A stretch of 27,171 bases of DNA, from the NCBI GenBank assembly GCA_934754855.1, contig CAKVJR010000008.1, positions 1 to 27,171 on the forward strand. Direction: 5' to 3'. Of the stretch, positions 7,655 through 14,049 are shown one piece after another. The position numbers and the translations under genes were made by a program. The notes under the pieces are model-generated. The model worked only from the letters and a program-made list of their open reading frames with translations. It searched no databases and had not been told where the DNA came from. How positions within the stretch are numbered: the stretch's first letter is position 1; each line of letters begins with the position of its first letter. Origin of the DNA: an uncultured Candidatus Melainabacteria bacterium (GTDB lineage Bacteria > Cyanobacteriota > Vampirovibrionia > Gastranaerophilales > Gastranaerophilaceae).

Positions 7655-8479
7655 ATGACAGACGGATTCGGTACAGACTCATATAATAAAGTGAAAAGGC
7701 TTTCGACGGAAGAACTCGAAAAACTTTGGTATGCTTTTTTTGAGGACAAACAAAACAAGAAACTCCGTGATCAGTTAATTGTTCAATATTTATACCTGAC
7801 AAAATACGTTATCGGACGTATCAAGGGCAATTTGCCCCCGTCATTTTCTGCTGATGATATTACGGGTTATGGCGTTGAGGGTTTGATTGATGCTATTGAA
7901 AAATATTCTCCCGACAAAGGTGCAAGGTTTGAAACGTATGCAATCATGCGTATTCGAGGCACAATTATCGATAAAATCCGCTCGCAAGATTGGATGCCGA
8001 GAAGTACAAGAAAGAAAATTAAAGACGTAAAAGAAGCGGCAGAAAAATTACGTCAGGAACTCGGCAGACCCGCTACGTCTTCTGAAATCGGCGAAGTTTT
8101 GGGTATCGAAAAAGAAAAAGTCGATGCGATTTTGGCGGAAACAACAACTGTCGGCTCTCTTTATGACAAAAAAGGTTCTTCCGATGAAAGTATCGAAATC
8201 ATTGATACCATTGAAGATACGAACTCCGTTAACCCGCTTGACCGACTTGAAGAAAAAGACACTAAAAAAGAATTGCAAATGGCACTCAAGAGTTTGCCCG
8301 AACGTGAAAGAATGATAATGGTTTTGTACTATCAAAAGAACATGACCTTGAAAGAAATCGGCGAAACCATTGAAGTTTCCGAGTCAAGAGTTTGTCAACT
8401 TCACGCTCAAGCCATTATGAAATTGAAAAATATTTTATCAGGCAAAAAAAATGAAAGAATGAAGAAATCGATTTGCTAA
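7655..8479 (+). CDS. RNA polymerase sigma factor, FliA/WhiG type
   Basis: 274 residues. A sigma-70-family group 3 factor that directs RNA polymerase to an alternative promoter set. Region 2 includes DDITGYGVEGLIDAIEKYSP and KGARFETYAIMRIRGTIIDK, then the FliA/WhiG hallmark IRSQDWMPRSTRKK. Region 3 (about 128-160) has LGRPATSSEIGEVLGIEKEK. Region 4 (about 210-260) has LPERERMIMVLYYQKNMTLK and the helix-turn-helix EIGETIEVSESRVCQLHAQA. No flagellar or sporulation gene is present in the window, so the regulon (motility, stress or envelope) is open. The start was chosen as the first Met; its ribosome binding site is oddly distant (see the leader entry). It converges with the HgdB-like gene, with 6 bases between their stops. 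Confidence 0.92.
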   Translation: MTDGFGTDSYNKVKRLSTEELEKLWYAFFEDKQNKKLRDQLIVQYLYLTKYVIGRIKGNLPPSFSADDITGYGVEGLIDAIEKYSPDKGARFETYAIMRIRGTIIDKIRSQDWMPRSTRKKIKDVKEAAEKLRQELGRPATSSEIGEVLGIEKEKVDAILAETTTVGSLYDKKGSSDESIEIIDTIEDTNSVNPLDRLEEKDTKKELQMALKSLPERERMIMVLYYQKNMTLKEIGETIEVSESRVCQLHAQAIMKLKNILSGKKNERMKKSIC

Positions 8480-8485
8480 TTGGCA

Positions 8486-9622
8486 CTAATTGGCGGTTGA
8501 ATCTTTTTGTTTTTCTTCCTGAATTTTTTTGCGTTTTCTTCTTCTCATAAGGTCGGTAAACGCTTCAAGTCTTGTGATATAGCCTGCTTTACCCGTTTGT
8601 TCGTCCATAATTAACGTCAAAATCGGAATTTCGCAATTTTCTCTCATTTTCGGGAAAATGTTTTGCGTAACAATTTCAGGCATACAAGTAAACGGGCTGA
8701 CGTGGATAATTCCGTCAATTCCTCTTTGGTCGGCAAATGCGACGTCACTGATTGATTCTAAAGAGTCGCCGCCGATATCTCTCATTAAATATGGTCTTGC
8801 AAGTCTAAACGCTCTTTCCAAGTGCGTTTCACCTTTTTTAAACCATTTCGGAATAATTGCATCTTTAAGAAAACTCGAAACGGTAAGGCTTGTTCTTGTT
8901 TGAACGCCCATTTTACCGAGTTCTCTGTTAATATTTTGGTTTGAAAACGGATCAAGAACGATAAAAATTTCTCCCGTGATATCGACGTATAAAACGTCAC
9001 GTTTTTCGTCAATCGGAGTTTCTTTAATCATTCTGATTGTTTCTTTTTCTGCATTTTTCAATTCTTTCATTGAAAGTGCTTTGTCAAAAAGTTCAAGTCC
9101 TTTGTTGTAAGCCTTTTCAGCCGTTCCGAAGGTTATTTCTCTTGCTCGGTAATACGAAAGCACCGATGCAACTCTATCCAATGCAAAAACAAATCTTACA
9201 GCGGTATAAATCGAATCAATTCTTTGGAAAATTGTTGAATGGGGATTTGCCTGTCTGAGGTAATTATACATTCCCTTAAACCCGTCATAGAGTGACAATT
9301 CGAGGTATCTGTTTTTGTAACCCAAATCATTCAAAACATTTTCGATACATTGACCGTATTCGCCCAAACGGCAAATTCCGGGGGAAGTAATCATAGAAAC
9401 GTAATCCGCTCCACCTTCCAATGCCTCGATAAAGTTTCCCAAAATCAATTTATAGGGAAGACAAATCGCTTCAGGAGCGTATTTTACGCCGAGGGACAAG
9501 GTTCTTTTATTCGTGTAAGGCGGAATAAAAGCAGTAACGCCCAATTTTCTGAGAGCGGCACGCCAAGCGTACGATACGGTTCCCATATGAGGAAATGCTA
9601 TTTTTAATTTTTCTTTGGGCAT
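8486..9622 (-). CDS. HgdB/DUF2229-like iron-sulfur protein (acyl-CoA dehydratase / double-cubane-cluster family)
   Basis: 378 residues. It resembles the D-component (HgdB) and the DUF2229 proteins associated with 2-hydroxyacyl-CoA dehydratase activases. Those bind Fe-S clusters that an ATP-driven activase reduces for difficult reductions. Visible signatures: N-terminal KIAFPHMGTVSYAW; cluster-type cysteines Cys54 (AICLPYK), Cys84 (SPGICRLGEYG), Cys92 (GQCIE) and Cys313 (SPFTCMPEIV); and VDITGEIFIVLDPFSNQNIN in the second domain. The C-terminus is basic and lysine-rich. It starts 17 bases after the winged-helix gene on the same strand, so the two are probably cotranscribed. No BadF/HgdC-type activase is in the window; one must lie elsewhere if it works as in the known family. 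Substrate unknown. Confidence 0.78.
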   Translation of the reverse strand: MPKEKLKIAFPHMGTVSYAWRAALRKLGVTAFIPPYTNKRTLSLGVKYAPEAICLPYKLILGNFIEALEGGADYVSMITSPGICRLGEYGQCIENVLNDLGYKNRYLELSLYDGFKGMYNYLRQANPHSTIFQRIDSIYTAVRFVFALDRVASVLSYYRAREITFGTAEKAYNKGLELFDKALSMKELKNAEKETIRMIKETPIDEKRDVLYVDITGEIFIVLDPFSNQNINRELGKMGVQTRTSLTVSSFLKDAIIPKWFKKGETHLERAFRLARPYLMRDIGGDSLESISDVAFADQRGIDGIIHVSPFTCMPEIVTQNIFPKMRENCEIPILTLIMDEQTGKAGYITRLEAFTDLMRRRKRKKIQEEKQKDSTAN

Positions 9623-9639
9623 TTTTTTTACTTCTTACA

Positions 9640-10254
9640 CTAAATTTCTAAAACATATCCGCCGTTATCAGCGTTAAACAATACATCTTCGTTGATTTTT
9701 TGTCTTAAATTTTTGATGTATTTGTAAACATAATCTCTCGGCAATTCCAATAGTGCTGCCATATCTTTTGCGTAAACAATCGTGCCTTTGTTTTGAACGA
9801 GGTAGTCAAAAATCATTTGTTCTCTCGGGATAAGTGGTTTTTTGAAAGTAATATTTTCGATTGAAACGGTCGGTCTATTTTCCGTTTTATTTTCTTTTGC
9901 AACTTCTTTAACTGTCTTAACAGCCTTAACCGCTTTTTGAGTTTTAACTTCTTCTTTCTTAGCGGGTTCAACTTTTGATTTCGGCTTAACGGGTGTTTCT
10001 TTCTTTGCTTTTGCTTCTCTGTTTTCAAACATTGAGTGCAAAGTCAATGTTTCCAATTTTTCCGTATGAACAGTGTAATCGGGAGTTGCGGACATTGAAT
10101 GCAATGATGTTGTCATTACCTTATCAATCATGTCATTGGTATGTTTTTCACCTTGAATAACTTTGCCTAATCTTGCTGCATATTCTTCAAGCGTAATTTT
10201 TTCAAGAGAACTTCTCCACTGACGGATTTCTTCTTTAGTAAGGTATTCTTGCAT
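9640..10254 (-). CDS. winged-helix DNA-binding protein with helical N-terminus and Lys-rich linker
   Basis: 204 residues. N-terminal part (1-80) is mostly helical and charged, with two similar LHSM segments (TSLHSMSA near 49 and LTLHSMFE near 70). Residues about 80-125 are a low-complexity Lys/Glu/Val linker. The C-terminal 65 residues look like an OmpR/PhoB-type winged helix: IPREQMIFDYLVQNKGTIVY, the DMAALLELPRDYVYKYIKNL recognition region, and wing NADNGGYVLE. There is no receiver domain, so it is not a standard response regulator. A strong ribosome binding site (AAGGAGA) precedes ATG. It is the first gene of an operon with the HgdB-like protein and may regulate it. The leader carries an 8-bp inverted repeat flanked by direct repeats. 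Function unknown beyond probable DNA binding. Confidence 0.75.
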   Translation of the reverse strand: MQEYLTKEEIRQWRSSLEKITLEEYAARLGKVIQGEKHTNDMIDKVMTTSLHSMSATPDYTVHTEKLETLTLHSMFENREAKAKKETPVKPKSKVEPAKKEEVKTQKAVKAVKTVKEVAKENKTENRPTVSIENITFKKPLIPREQMIFDYLVQNKGTIVYAKDMAALLELPRDYVYKYIKNLRQKINEDVLFNADNGGYVLEI

Positions 10255-10296
10255 TCCGACTCTCCTTGACCGTATATCTTTGTCTTTTTTTTAAAC

Positions 10297-10338
10297 CATT
10301 CTTACTGAAGAAACTTTTTGTTTCTTCCAACATTCTTA
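10297..10338. repeat. inverted repeat flanked by direct repeats in the winged-helix gene leader
   Basis: GAAGAAAC (10307-10314) and GTTTCTTC (10320-10327) are perfect 8-bp arms around TTTTT. They are bracketed by identical CATTCTTA octamers at 10297-10304 and 10331-10338. It lies 45-85 bases upstream of the minus-strand ATG at 10254. It has no U-tract on either strand, so it is not a normal terminator. It could be an operator, an mRNA hairpin or a tiny insertion scar. Confidence 0.6.
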
Positions 10339-10511
10339 TCGTAGCATAATAAATTTTTAAAATCTCAAAATATTTAGTATCGTAAATTTTTTTTTAAATA
10401 TTTTACATTTGAAACAAACCCCTTTACAAGAATAATTTTTGCGGTATTTTACTTTTCCTTTAATTTTATGGTATCTTAATAAACAAAATTATTAATATTT
10501 AAGGAGCGGAT

Positions 10512-12071
10512 ATGGAAGAAAAGCAGAACAAATGGCTTAAAGTTACGGCATTGTTATTTACTCTCATTACTGTTTTTTACGTTTTTTACGCATCTTGTTC
10601 TCACAGAGGTCTTTATCTCGACGGCTCGTATTTTTTCGTAATGTTTTTGGACAGAATGGCTGATGGCCTTTTCTCAATTCATTCGATGATTTTACGCCCG
10701 AGAGTCACAATATTTTGGCTTTATCATCTTCCAATCGACATAACCGGATTTTTGTTCAGAAATTTAACGGATAAAATAACTTACTCGCTAATATATTCGT
10801 TTACGATGTTTTTGCTTCCGATTTTGGGGCTTTGGTGGAACTATGAACTCACAAAACGCACAAAGCAGTACGCTGTTTTGTTTTGGAGTGTTTTTTCATA
10901 TTCGGCTCTGATTTTGTTGTACCAAATTTTTGCCGTCACGGAATCCGCTATGGGCTTGCCCTATCAGTTTGTTTTGTTGAATTATCTTCTCGGCAAAATT
11001 GATTACACAAAATGGGATAAAATCGGTATAGCATTTTTGATATTTATAATGTTCGGGGTGTATGAACATACCGTATTCATTGGGGTTACGATGTTTGCGT
11101 TGATGTTTTTATGCCTTTTTGACGAAGAAAATCCCAAAAACATTTTAACCAAAATCACAATCGGGGCAGGTTCGCTTGCCGCATCTGCTTATACGGTACT
11201 TTACGTTTTAATGACAAAGGGTGAACAGTCGGAGTTTAGAAGATTTTTGATTGAATCGATTAACTTCTTCCCTCTTTGGGACAAATTAAACACAATGATA
11301 TTGTTCACAACAGTGGCTATACTCGTTGCGATGGTGATTTACAAAAGAAAAGAATTTTTGCCGACGTCATTAATTGCAACATTTTACGGGATATACGCAT
11401 TTTTGTTCCTGAAAATGTGCGGAAATTTGCAGGTTTATTTGAACCCGATTTTTGAACAACATCAAAGAACAATGATTGTGTGGTTGATTCCGCTTATTTT
11501 TGCGGGAATTTTTATTGCGAAGTTGAAAAAAGTTCCCGAACAGAAAAAATTGTTTGAGAAAATGTATATTCCTGTTTTGCTTTGCGGCATAACGCTTTCG
11601 GGTTGGCAAATCGTGACAACTTATTATTGGAACCAAAATGTTGCTTATATGAAAGAATGTATAAAAAATTCCAAAGAAACGCTTTATTTCCCCTCGCATG
11701 ACCCCGAAAAAGAGATTTCTTCGTTCTTTTCTCCGACTTTGAGAAGATATATTTGGAACGCAAATTTTACCAACACGGCACTTGCTCTTGAGCCGAATGT
11801 TGAGGTAAAAAAAATGATTTTGCAACGTACTACTTTCAAAATCGAAAGGGATAACCCGACTCTTATCGGACAACAATTTGCCGTTCTCGAAAAAGGCGTT
11901 ATGGGTATGCCGTACTATGGAGTTATTAACATTAAAAACAAATTCTGGGATTTGACGGAACCCGCTAAAGCAATTGACAAATACAACAAAGAAAACTCGA
12001 TGAAAACCAATGAAGAGCAATACAAAGACGATATCGACGGAGTTGTTTACAGAAGAAGCAGAAGAAAATAA
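10512..12071 (+). CDS. polytopic inner-membrane protein of unknown function (GT-C-like layout)
   Basis: 519 residues. About ten hydrophobic helices span residues 12-372 (for example 12-29, 92-109, 121-140, 172-203, 262-277, 322-336, 353-370), followed by a soluble tail of about 145 residues. The first loop after helix 1 carries LYLDGSYFF with Asp37. Acidic residues Glu144 and Glu185 are in later helices or loops. An acidic residue in the first external loop plus a soluble C-terminal domain is the layout of GT-C membrane glycosyltransferases, but the usual DxD/ExD pair is not evident, so this is only a suggestion. Ribosome binding site AAGGAG lies 6 bases before ATG. The 257 bases upstream are very AT-rich and shared with the divergent winged-helix gene; no clear promoter could be fixed. 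A terminator follows directly, so it is probably monocistronic. Confidence 0.8.
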   Translation: MEEKQNKWLKVTALLFTLITVFYVFYASCSHRGLYLDGSYFFVMFLDRMADGLFSIHSMILRPRVTIFWLYHLPIDITGFLFRNLTDKITYSLIYSFTMFLLPILGLWWNYELTKRTKQYAVLFWSVFSYSALILLYQIFAVTESAMGLPYQFVLLNYLLGKIDYTKWDKIGIAFLIFIMFGVYEHTVFIGVTMFALMFLCLFDEENPKNILTKITIGAGSLAASAYTVLYVLMTKGEQSEFRRFLIESINFFPLWDKLNTMILFTTVAILVAMVIYKRKEFLPTSLIATFYGIYAFLFLKMCGNLQVYLNPIFEQHQRTMIVWLIPLIFAGIFIAKLKKVPEQKKLFEKMYIPVLLCGITLSGWQIVTTYYWNQNVAYMKECIKNSKETLYFPSHDPEKEISSFFSPTLRRYIWNANFTNTALALEPNVEVKKMILQRTTFKIERDNPTLIGQQFAVLEKGVMGMPYYGVINIKNKFWDLTEPAKAIDKYNKENSMKTNEEQYKDDIDGVVYRRSRRK

Positions 12072-12072
12072 C

Positions 12073-12108
12073 AAAAAAAAGACCCTTGAGATTTTCAAAG
12101 GTCTTTTT
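12073..12108. terminator. bidirectional terminator after the membrane protein
   Basis: AAAAAGACC and GGTCTTTTT form the outer stem, extended inside by CTTGA pairing with TCAAG-like bases around a short loop. A-run and T-run on either side fit termination of both the plus-strand membrane protein gene and the converging minus-strand gene that ends at 12122. Confidence 0.85.
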
Positions 12109-12121
12109 TTAATGAAAAAAT

Positions 12122-12472
12122 TTATTTAACGATATCTTTCTTTGTGATTTTGCCTGTTTCAGGGTCAATCATAAATCTTCTGCCGTAAAAATCAGATGCG
12201 GAAATTTGTCCGTCAATTTCACTCATTTGTTCAAACGAATAAACACGTTTCATTTCGGGGAAAACCTCTTTAATCGGCTGAACCTGCCACTTGATAATAC
12301 CGTTTGACGAATAGCAGTAGATGTTGTCAAGAGAGTCGTCATTATTTGGAATTGCAAGCAAAACAACGACATCGTCGCCAAATGTCTTGAATTGTCTGAT
12401 ATTGTGGTCAAATTTAATTTCTTTTCCGTTTAAAACCAAAATATTTTTATTAATTTGAATATTCAAATCCAT
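12122..12472 (-). CDS. small hypothetical protein, candidate immunity partner
   Basis: 116 residues from the ATG at 12472. The open frame begins 6 codons earlier at 12490, but GTGAGG lies 6 bases before the inner ATG, which is the better start. The protein is beta-rich and reads like two beta-propeller-type blades: IQINKNILVLNGKEIKF, then NIYCYSSNGIIKWQVQP, and ASDFYGRRFMIDPETGKI near the end (the last two each resemble the xxYxxDxxTGKxxW pattern). There is no signal peptide or membrane segment, so it is cytosolic. It lies 92 bases downstream of the TNT-like toxin candidate on the same strand. Small cytosolic proteins of this look often follow toxin genes as immunity proteins. That role is inferred from position and style only. 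Confidence 0.7.
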   Translation of the reverse strand: MDLNIQINKNILVLNGKEIKFDHNIRQFKTFGDDVVVLLAIPNNDDSLDNIYCYSSNGIIKWQVQPIKEVFPEMKRVYSFEQMSEIDGQISASDFYGRRFMIDPETGKITKKDIVK

Positions 12473-12564
12473 TTCAAACCTCACATTCATCGTTAATTAT
12501 AGCATTTTTTGTCCGAAAATCAATACTCAAACGTTTTCGGAAATTCATTAAAAAACCGAGGATT

Positions 12565-13218
12565 TTATCCCTCGGCTTTAACATCTTTTTTGGTTGGCAA
12601 ATCCCTTTCATTTTCAAAAGTTCCGACCCTTTGCCCCATAAGGTCAAACTGGACACCTCCGCCTTTGCCCCAACCCTCAAGCGGATTGCATAGACCCGTT
12701 CGCATGTGCGTTCCTTTCGGAACAGTTACGTCGCACATCATAATCGGTTTTTGCGGAAGTGCGAATTTATCTTGGATTTGTTCGGGAGTCAAACCATCAA
12801 TATCCGATTGTTTCATTACCCAACCACCGAACATACCTGAATTTTTGCCATCATAAACACGACAGAATTTTGTATCTTCCTGAAGTTCAATCTCCTGAAC
12901 TTTTGATTTCGGCAAATAAGGCGGATTGTCGTAATCCATTTCTTCTTGCCACCATTTGTTCGTTTCATCGCCCGTCGTTTCTTTTACGACCTTGCAATTA
13001 ATACCTTCGGTATAATTTACTCCCTCAGTTTTTTCGACCGACTTGCTAAAATTAATTCCTGCCATAGCCATTGAACGTGCGGCATTGGAATAAGCACTCG
13101 AATATGCTTCCGTATGCTGTTGTTTTTCTTCGGGAGCCTGTTTTGTTTCAGTTTTTTTAGTTGCCTGTGCTGTACGAACCGCAAGCAATGCCGAAACCGA
13201 ATTAATCGTCGTGTTCAT
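12565..13218 (-). CDS. protein with TNT-like (NAD-glycohydrolase-type) C-terminal domain; candidate polymorphic toxin
   Basis: 217 residues. N-terminal about 60 residues are Ala/Ser/Gln-rich and probably helical or disordered; there is no convincing signal peptide. The C-terminal half (about 117-205) resembles tuberculosis-necrotizing-toxin-like domains: FCRVYDGKNSGMFGGWV, then KFALPQKPI, VTVPKGTHMRTG and GWGKGGGVQFDL. The pattern R-Y...aLP...VxVPxGTxxxxG...GGGxQ(Y/F) is what these NAD-cleaving toxin domains show; Gln190 would match the catalytic glutamine. I know this by pattern, not by a search. It is followed by a small cytosolic gene (candidate immunity). The leader holds a TATAAT-like -10 on the minus strand and an inverted repeat. 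The ribosome binding site is AAAGG, 11 bases from ATG. A different Pro/Gly-rich enzyme or structural protein is the alternative. Confidence 0.6.
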   Translation of the reverse strand: MNTTINSVSALLAVRTAQATKKTETKQAPEEKQQHTEAYSSAYSNAARSMAMAGINFSKSVEKTEGVNYTEGINCKVVKETTGDETNKWWQEEMDYDNPPYLPKSKVQEIELQEDTKFCRVYDGKNSGMFGGWVMKQSDIDGLTPEQIQDKFALPQKPIMMCDVTVPKGTHMRTGLCNPLEGWGKGGGVQFDLMGQRVGTFENERDLPTKKDVKAEG

Positions 13219-13533
13219 TTGATCTAAAACCTTTCAATAGTTCTCCATGCCAATTATCGACATTTATAGAAATTTCTTTAATGTTTTTTCTGTTTTTGTT
13301 CGCAATATGAAGTTTTGTAAATCATGAAAAGCATGATTATAACTAATTTTCCGCTAATGACGGGGAATGCTGAAATTTAAGAAGTAACCGTCATTGCGAG
13401 GAGCAAAGCGACTAAGCAATCCGATATTTATTAATTTATTGAATAAATGCGAGAATATAGAATTGTTACGAGTTTGTTGATTTATCTGATTTTGGTAAAT
13501 ATTTGAAATATTTGACTAAAAATACGTAAAAAA
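13219..13533. other. 315-base intergenic region: toxin promoter, inverted repeat, dispersed repeat
   Basis: No gene found. On the minus strand, TATAAT occupies 13336-13341 with a weak -35. A perfect inverted repeat (AATCATG 13320-13326, CATGATT 13332-13338) overlaps its downstream edge and would centre near the start site, giving a leader of about 110 bases to the candidate toxin gene. A copy of a dispersed GTCATTGCGAGG-type repeat lies at 13388-13424. The remainder up to the MerR gene stop is AT-rich without clear structure. Confidence 0.5.
13388..13424 (+). repeat. dispersed intergenic repeat, family A
   Basis: CGTCATTGCGAGGAGCAAAG followed by CGACTAAGCAATCCGAT. Related copies occur at 26325-26360 (plus), 26709-26728 and 26971-26990 (minus, partial). 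The ends (GTCATTGC and GCAAT) are partly complementary, so it can form a small hairpin. This type of short intergenic repeat is widespread in bacterial genomes. Confidence 0.75.
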
Positions 13534-13881
13534 TCACTTATCAAAATTGGGGTTATTTTTAATTCTTGCGAAGATTTGGAAAATTTCATCTTCTTTATTT
13601 TCCATTATTAATTTTTGAAAATCCTTTTTAGACATTGCCTTTAAAATCTTCCAAACGACTTTGAATGAATAAATGTTCATTTTATTTTTGGAAATCAATT
13701 CTCTGACGTCTTTGAGCCATTCGATATCGAGTTCTGAATAAAGACGTTTATTGTCTTTCTCTCTTCTTGTCGGAAAAACAAGTCGTTGCTCATCGTAAGT
13801 ACGGAGCCTGTCTGCTGTAATACCCAATATCTCCGCAACTTGAACAACACTATAAAATGGTTTATCTTTATCTATCAACAT
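13534..13881 (-). CDS. MerR-family transcriptional regulator (HspR-like)
   Basis: 115 residues. N-terminal MerR winged helix-turn-helix: YSVVQVAEILGITADRLRTY, then EQRLVFPTRREKDNKRLYSE and LDIEWLKDVREL. The LR-Y-E and NKRLYS features are standard for the family, closest in style to the short HspR/GlnR branch. The C-terminal 45 residues form a helix that would dimerise; no metal- or drug-binding domain is present. Ribosome binding site AAAGGT precedes ATG by 7 bases. It is transcribed divergently from the giant autotransporter, with 168 bases between them. A candidate promoter (TTCAAA 13942-13947, TATTAA 13919-13924, minus strand, 17-base spacer) has the imperfect palindrome TTAGGTATCTAA in its spacer, where MerR proteins usually bind, suggesting autoregulation. 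Confidence 0.88.
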   Translation of the reverse strand: MLIDKDKPFYSVVQVAEILGITADRLRTYDEQRLVFPTRREKDNKRLYSELDIEWLKDVRELISKNKMNIYSFKVVWKILKAMSKKDFQKLIMENKEDEIFQIFARIKNNPNFDK

Positions 13882-13918
13882 AATTTTACCTTTTCTAATA
13901 TTAATAGATAAAGAAGAT

Positions 13919-13947
13919 TTAATAAATTAGGTATCTAAACATTTGAA
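13919..13947 (-). promoter_or_regulatory. candidate merR-type gene promoter with operator-like palindrome
   Basis: Minus-strand -35 TTCAAA (13947-13942) and -10 TATTAA (13924-13919) with a 17-base spacer. TTAG-GTAT-CTAA (13927-13938) sits in the spacer, the classical MerR-family operator position. Confidence 0.4.
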
Positions 13948-13956
13948 AGCATGATA

Positions 13957-14016
13957 TTGACAATACTAAAATACATAGGTTAAAATGCACCTAAGCATTT
14001 TAATAAAAATAGTATT
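13957..14016 (+). promoter_or_regulatory. autotransporter promoter with nested inverted repeats
   Basis: Consensus -35 TTGACA at 13957-13962 and -10 TAAAAT at 13981-13986 (18-base spacer). A perfect 9-bp inverted repeat overlaps the -10: TTAAAATGC 13980-13988, six-base spacer, GCATTTTAA 13995-14003. Outside it, AATACTA (13962-13968) and TAGTATT (14010-14016) are also complementary, and TAGGT/ACCTA (13976-13980, 13989-13993) gives a third, overlapping pairing. A repressor bound here would block transcription; the divergent MerR protein is the obvious candidate. Confidence 0.6.
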
Positions 14017-14049
14017 TTTAAAACATTATATGAATATTAGGAGGTAATT

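Noticed and set aside
8476..8493. Direct repeat CTAATTGGC at the convergent gene ends as an attachment site
   Set aside because: Only 9 bases, within coding ends, with no integrase or tRNA nearby.
11370..12098. Long minus-strand open frame opposite the polytopic membrane protein
   Set aside because: Phe/Asn/Arg-rich shadow of the real plus-strand gene with no ribosome binding site or recognisable domain.
12473..12490. Upstream ATG of the immunity-like protein
   Set aside because: The inner ATG at 12472 has GTGAGG at the right distance; the outer one has none.
13882..14016. Canonical HspR (HAIR) operator for the MerR protein
   Set aside because: CTTGAGT-N7-ACTCAAG is absent; the inverted repeats here are of a different sequence.
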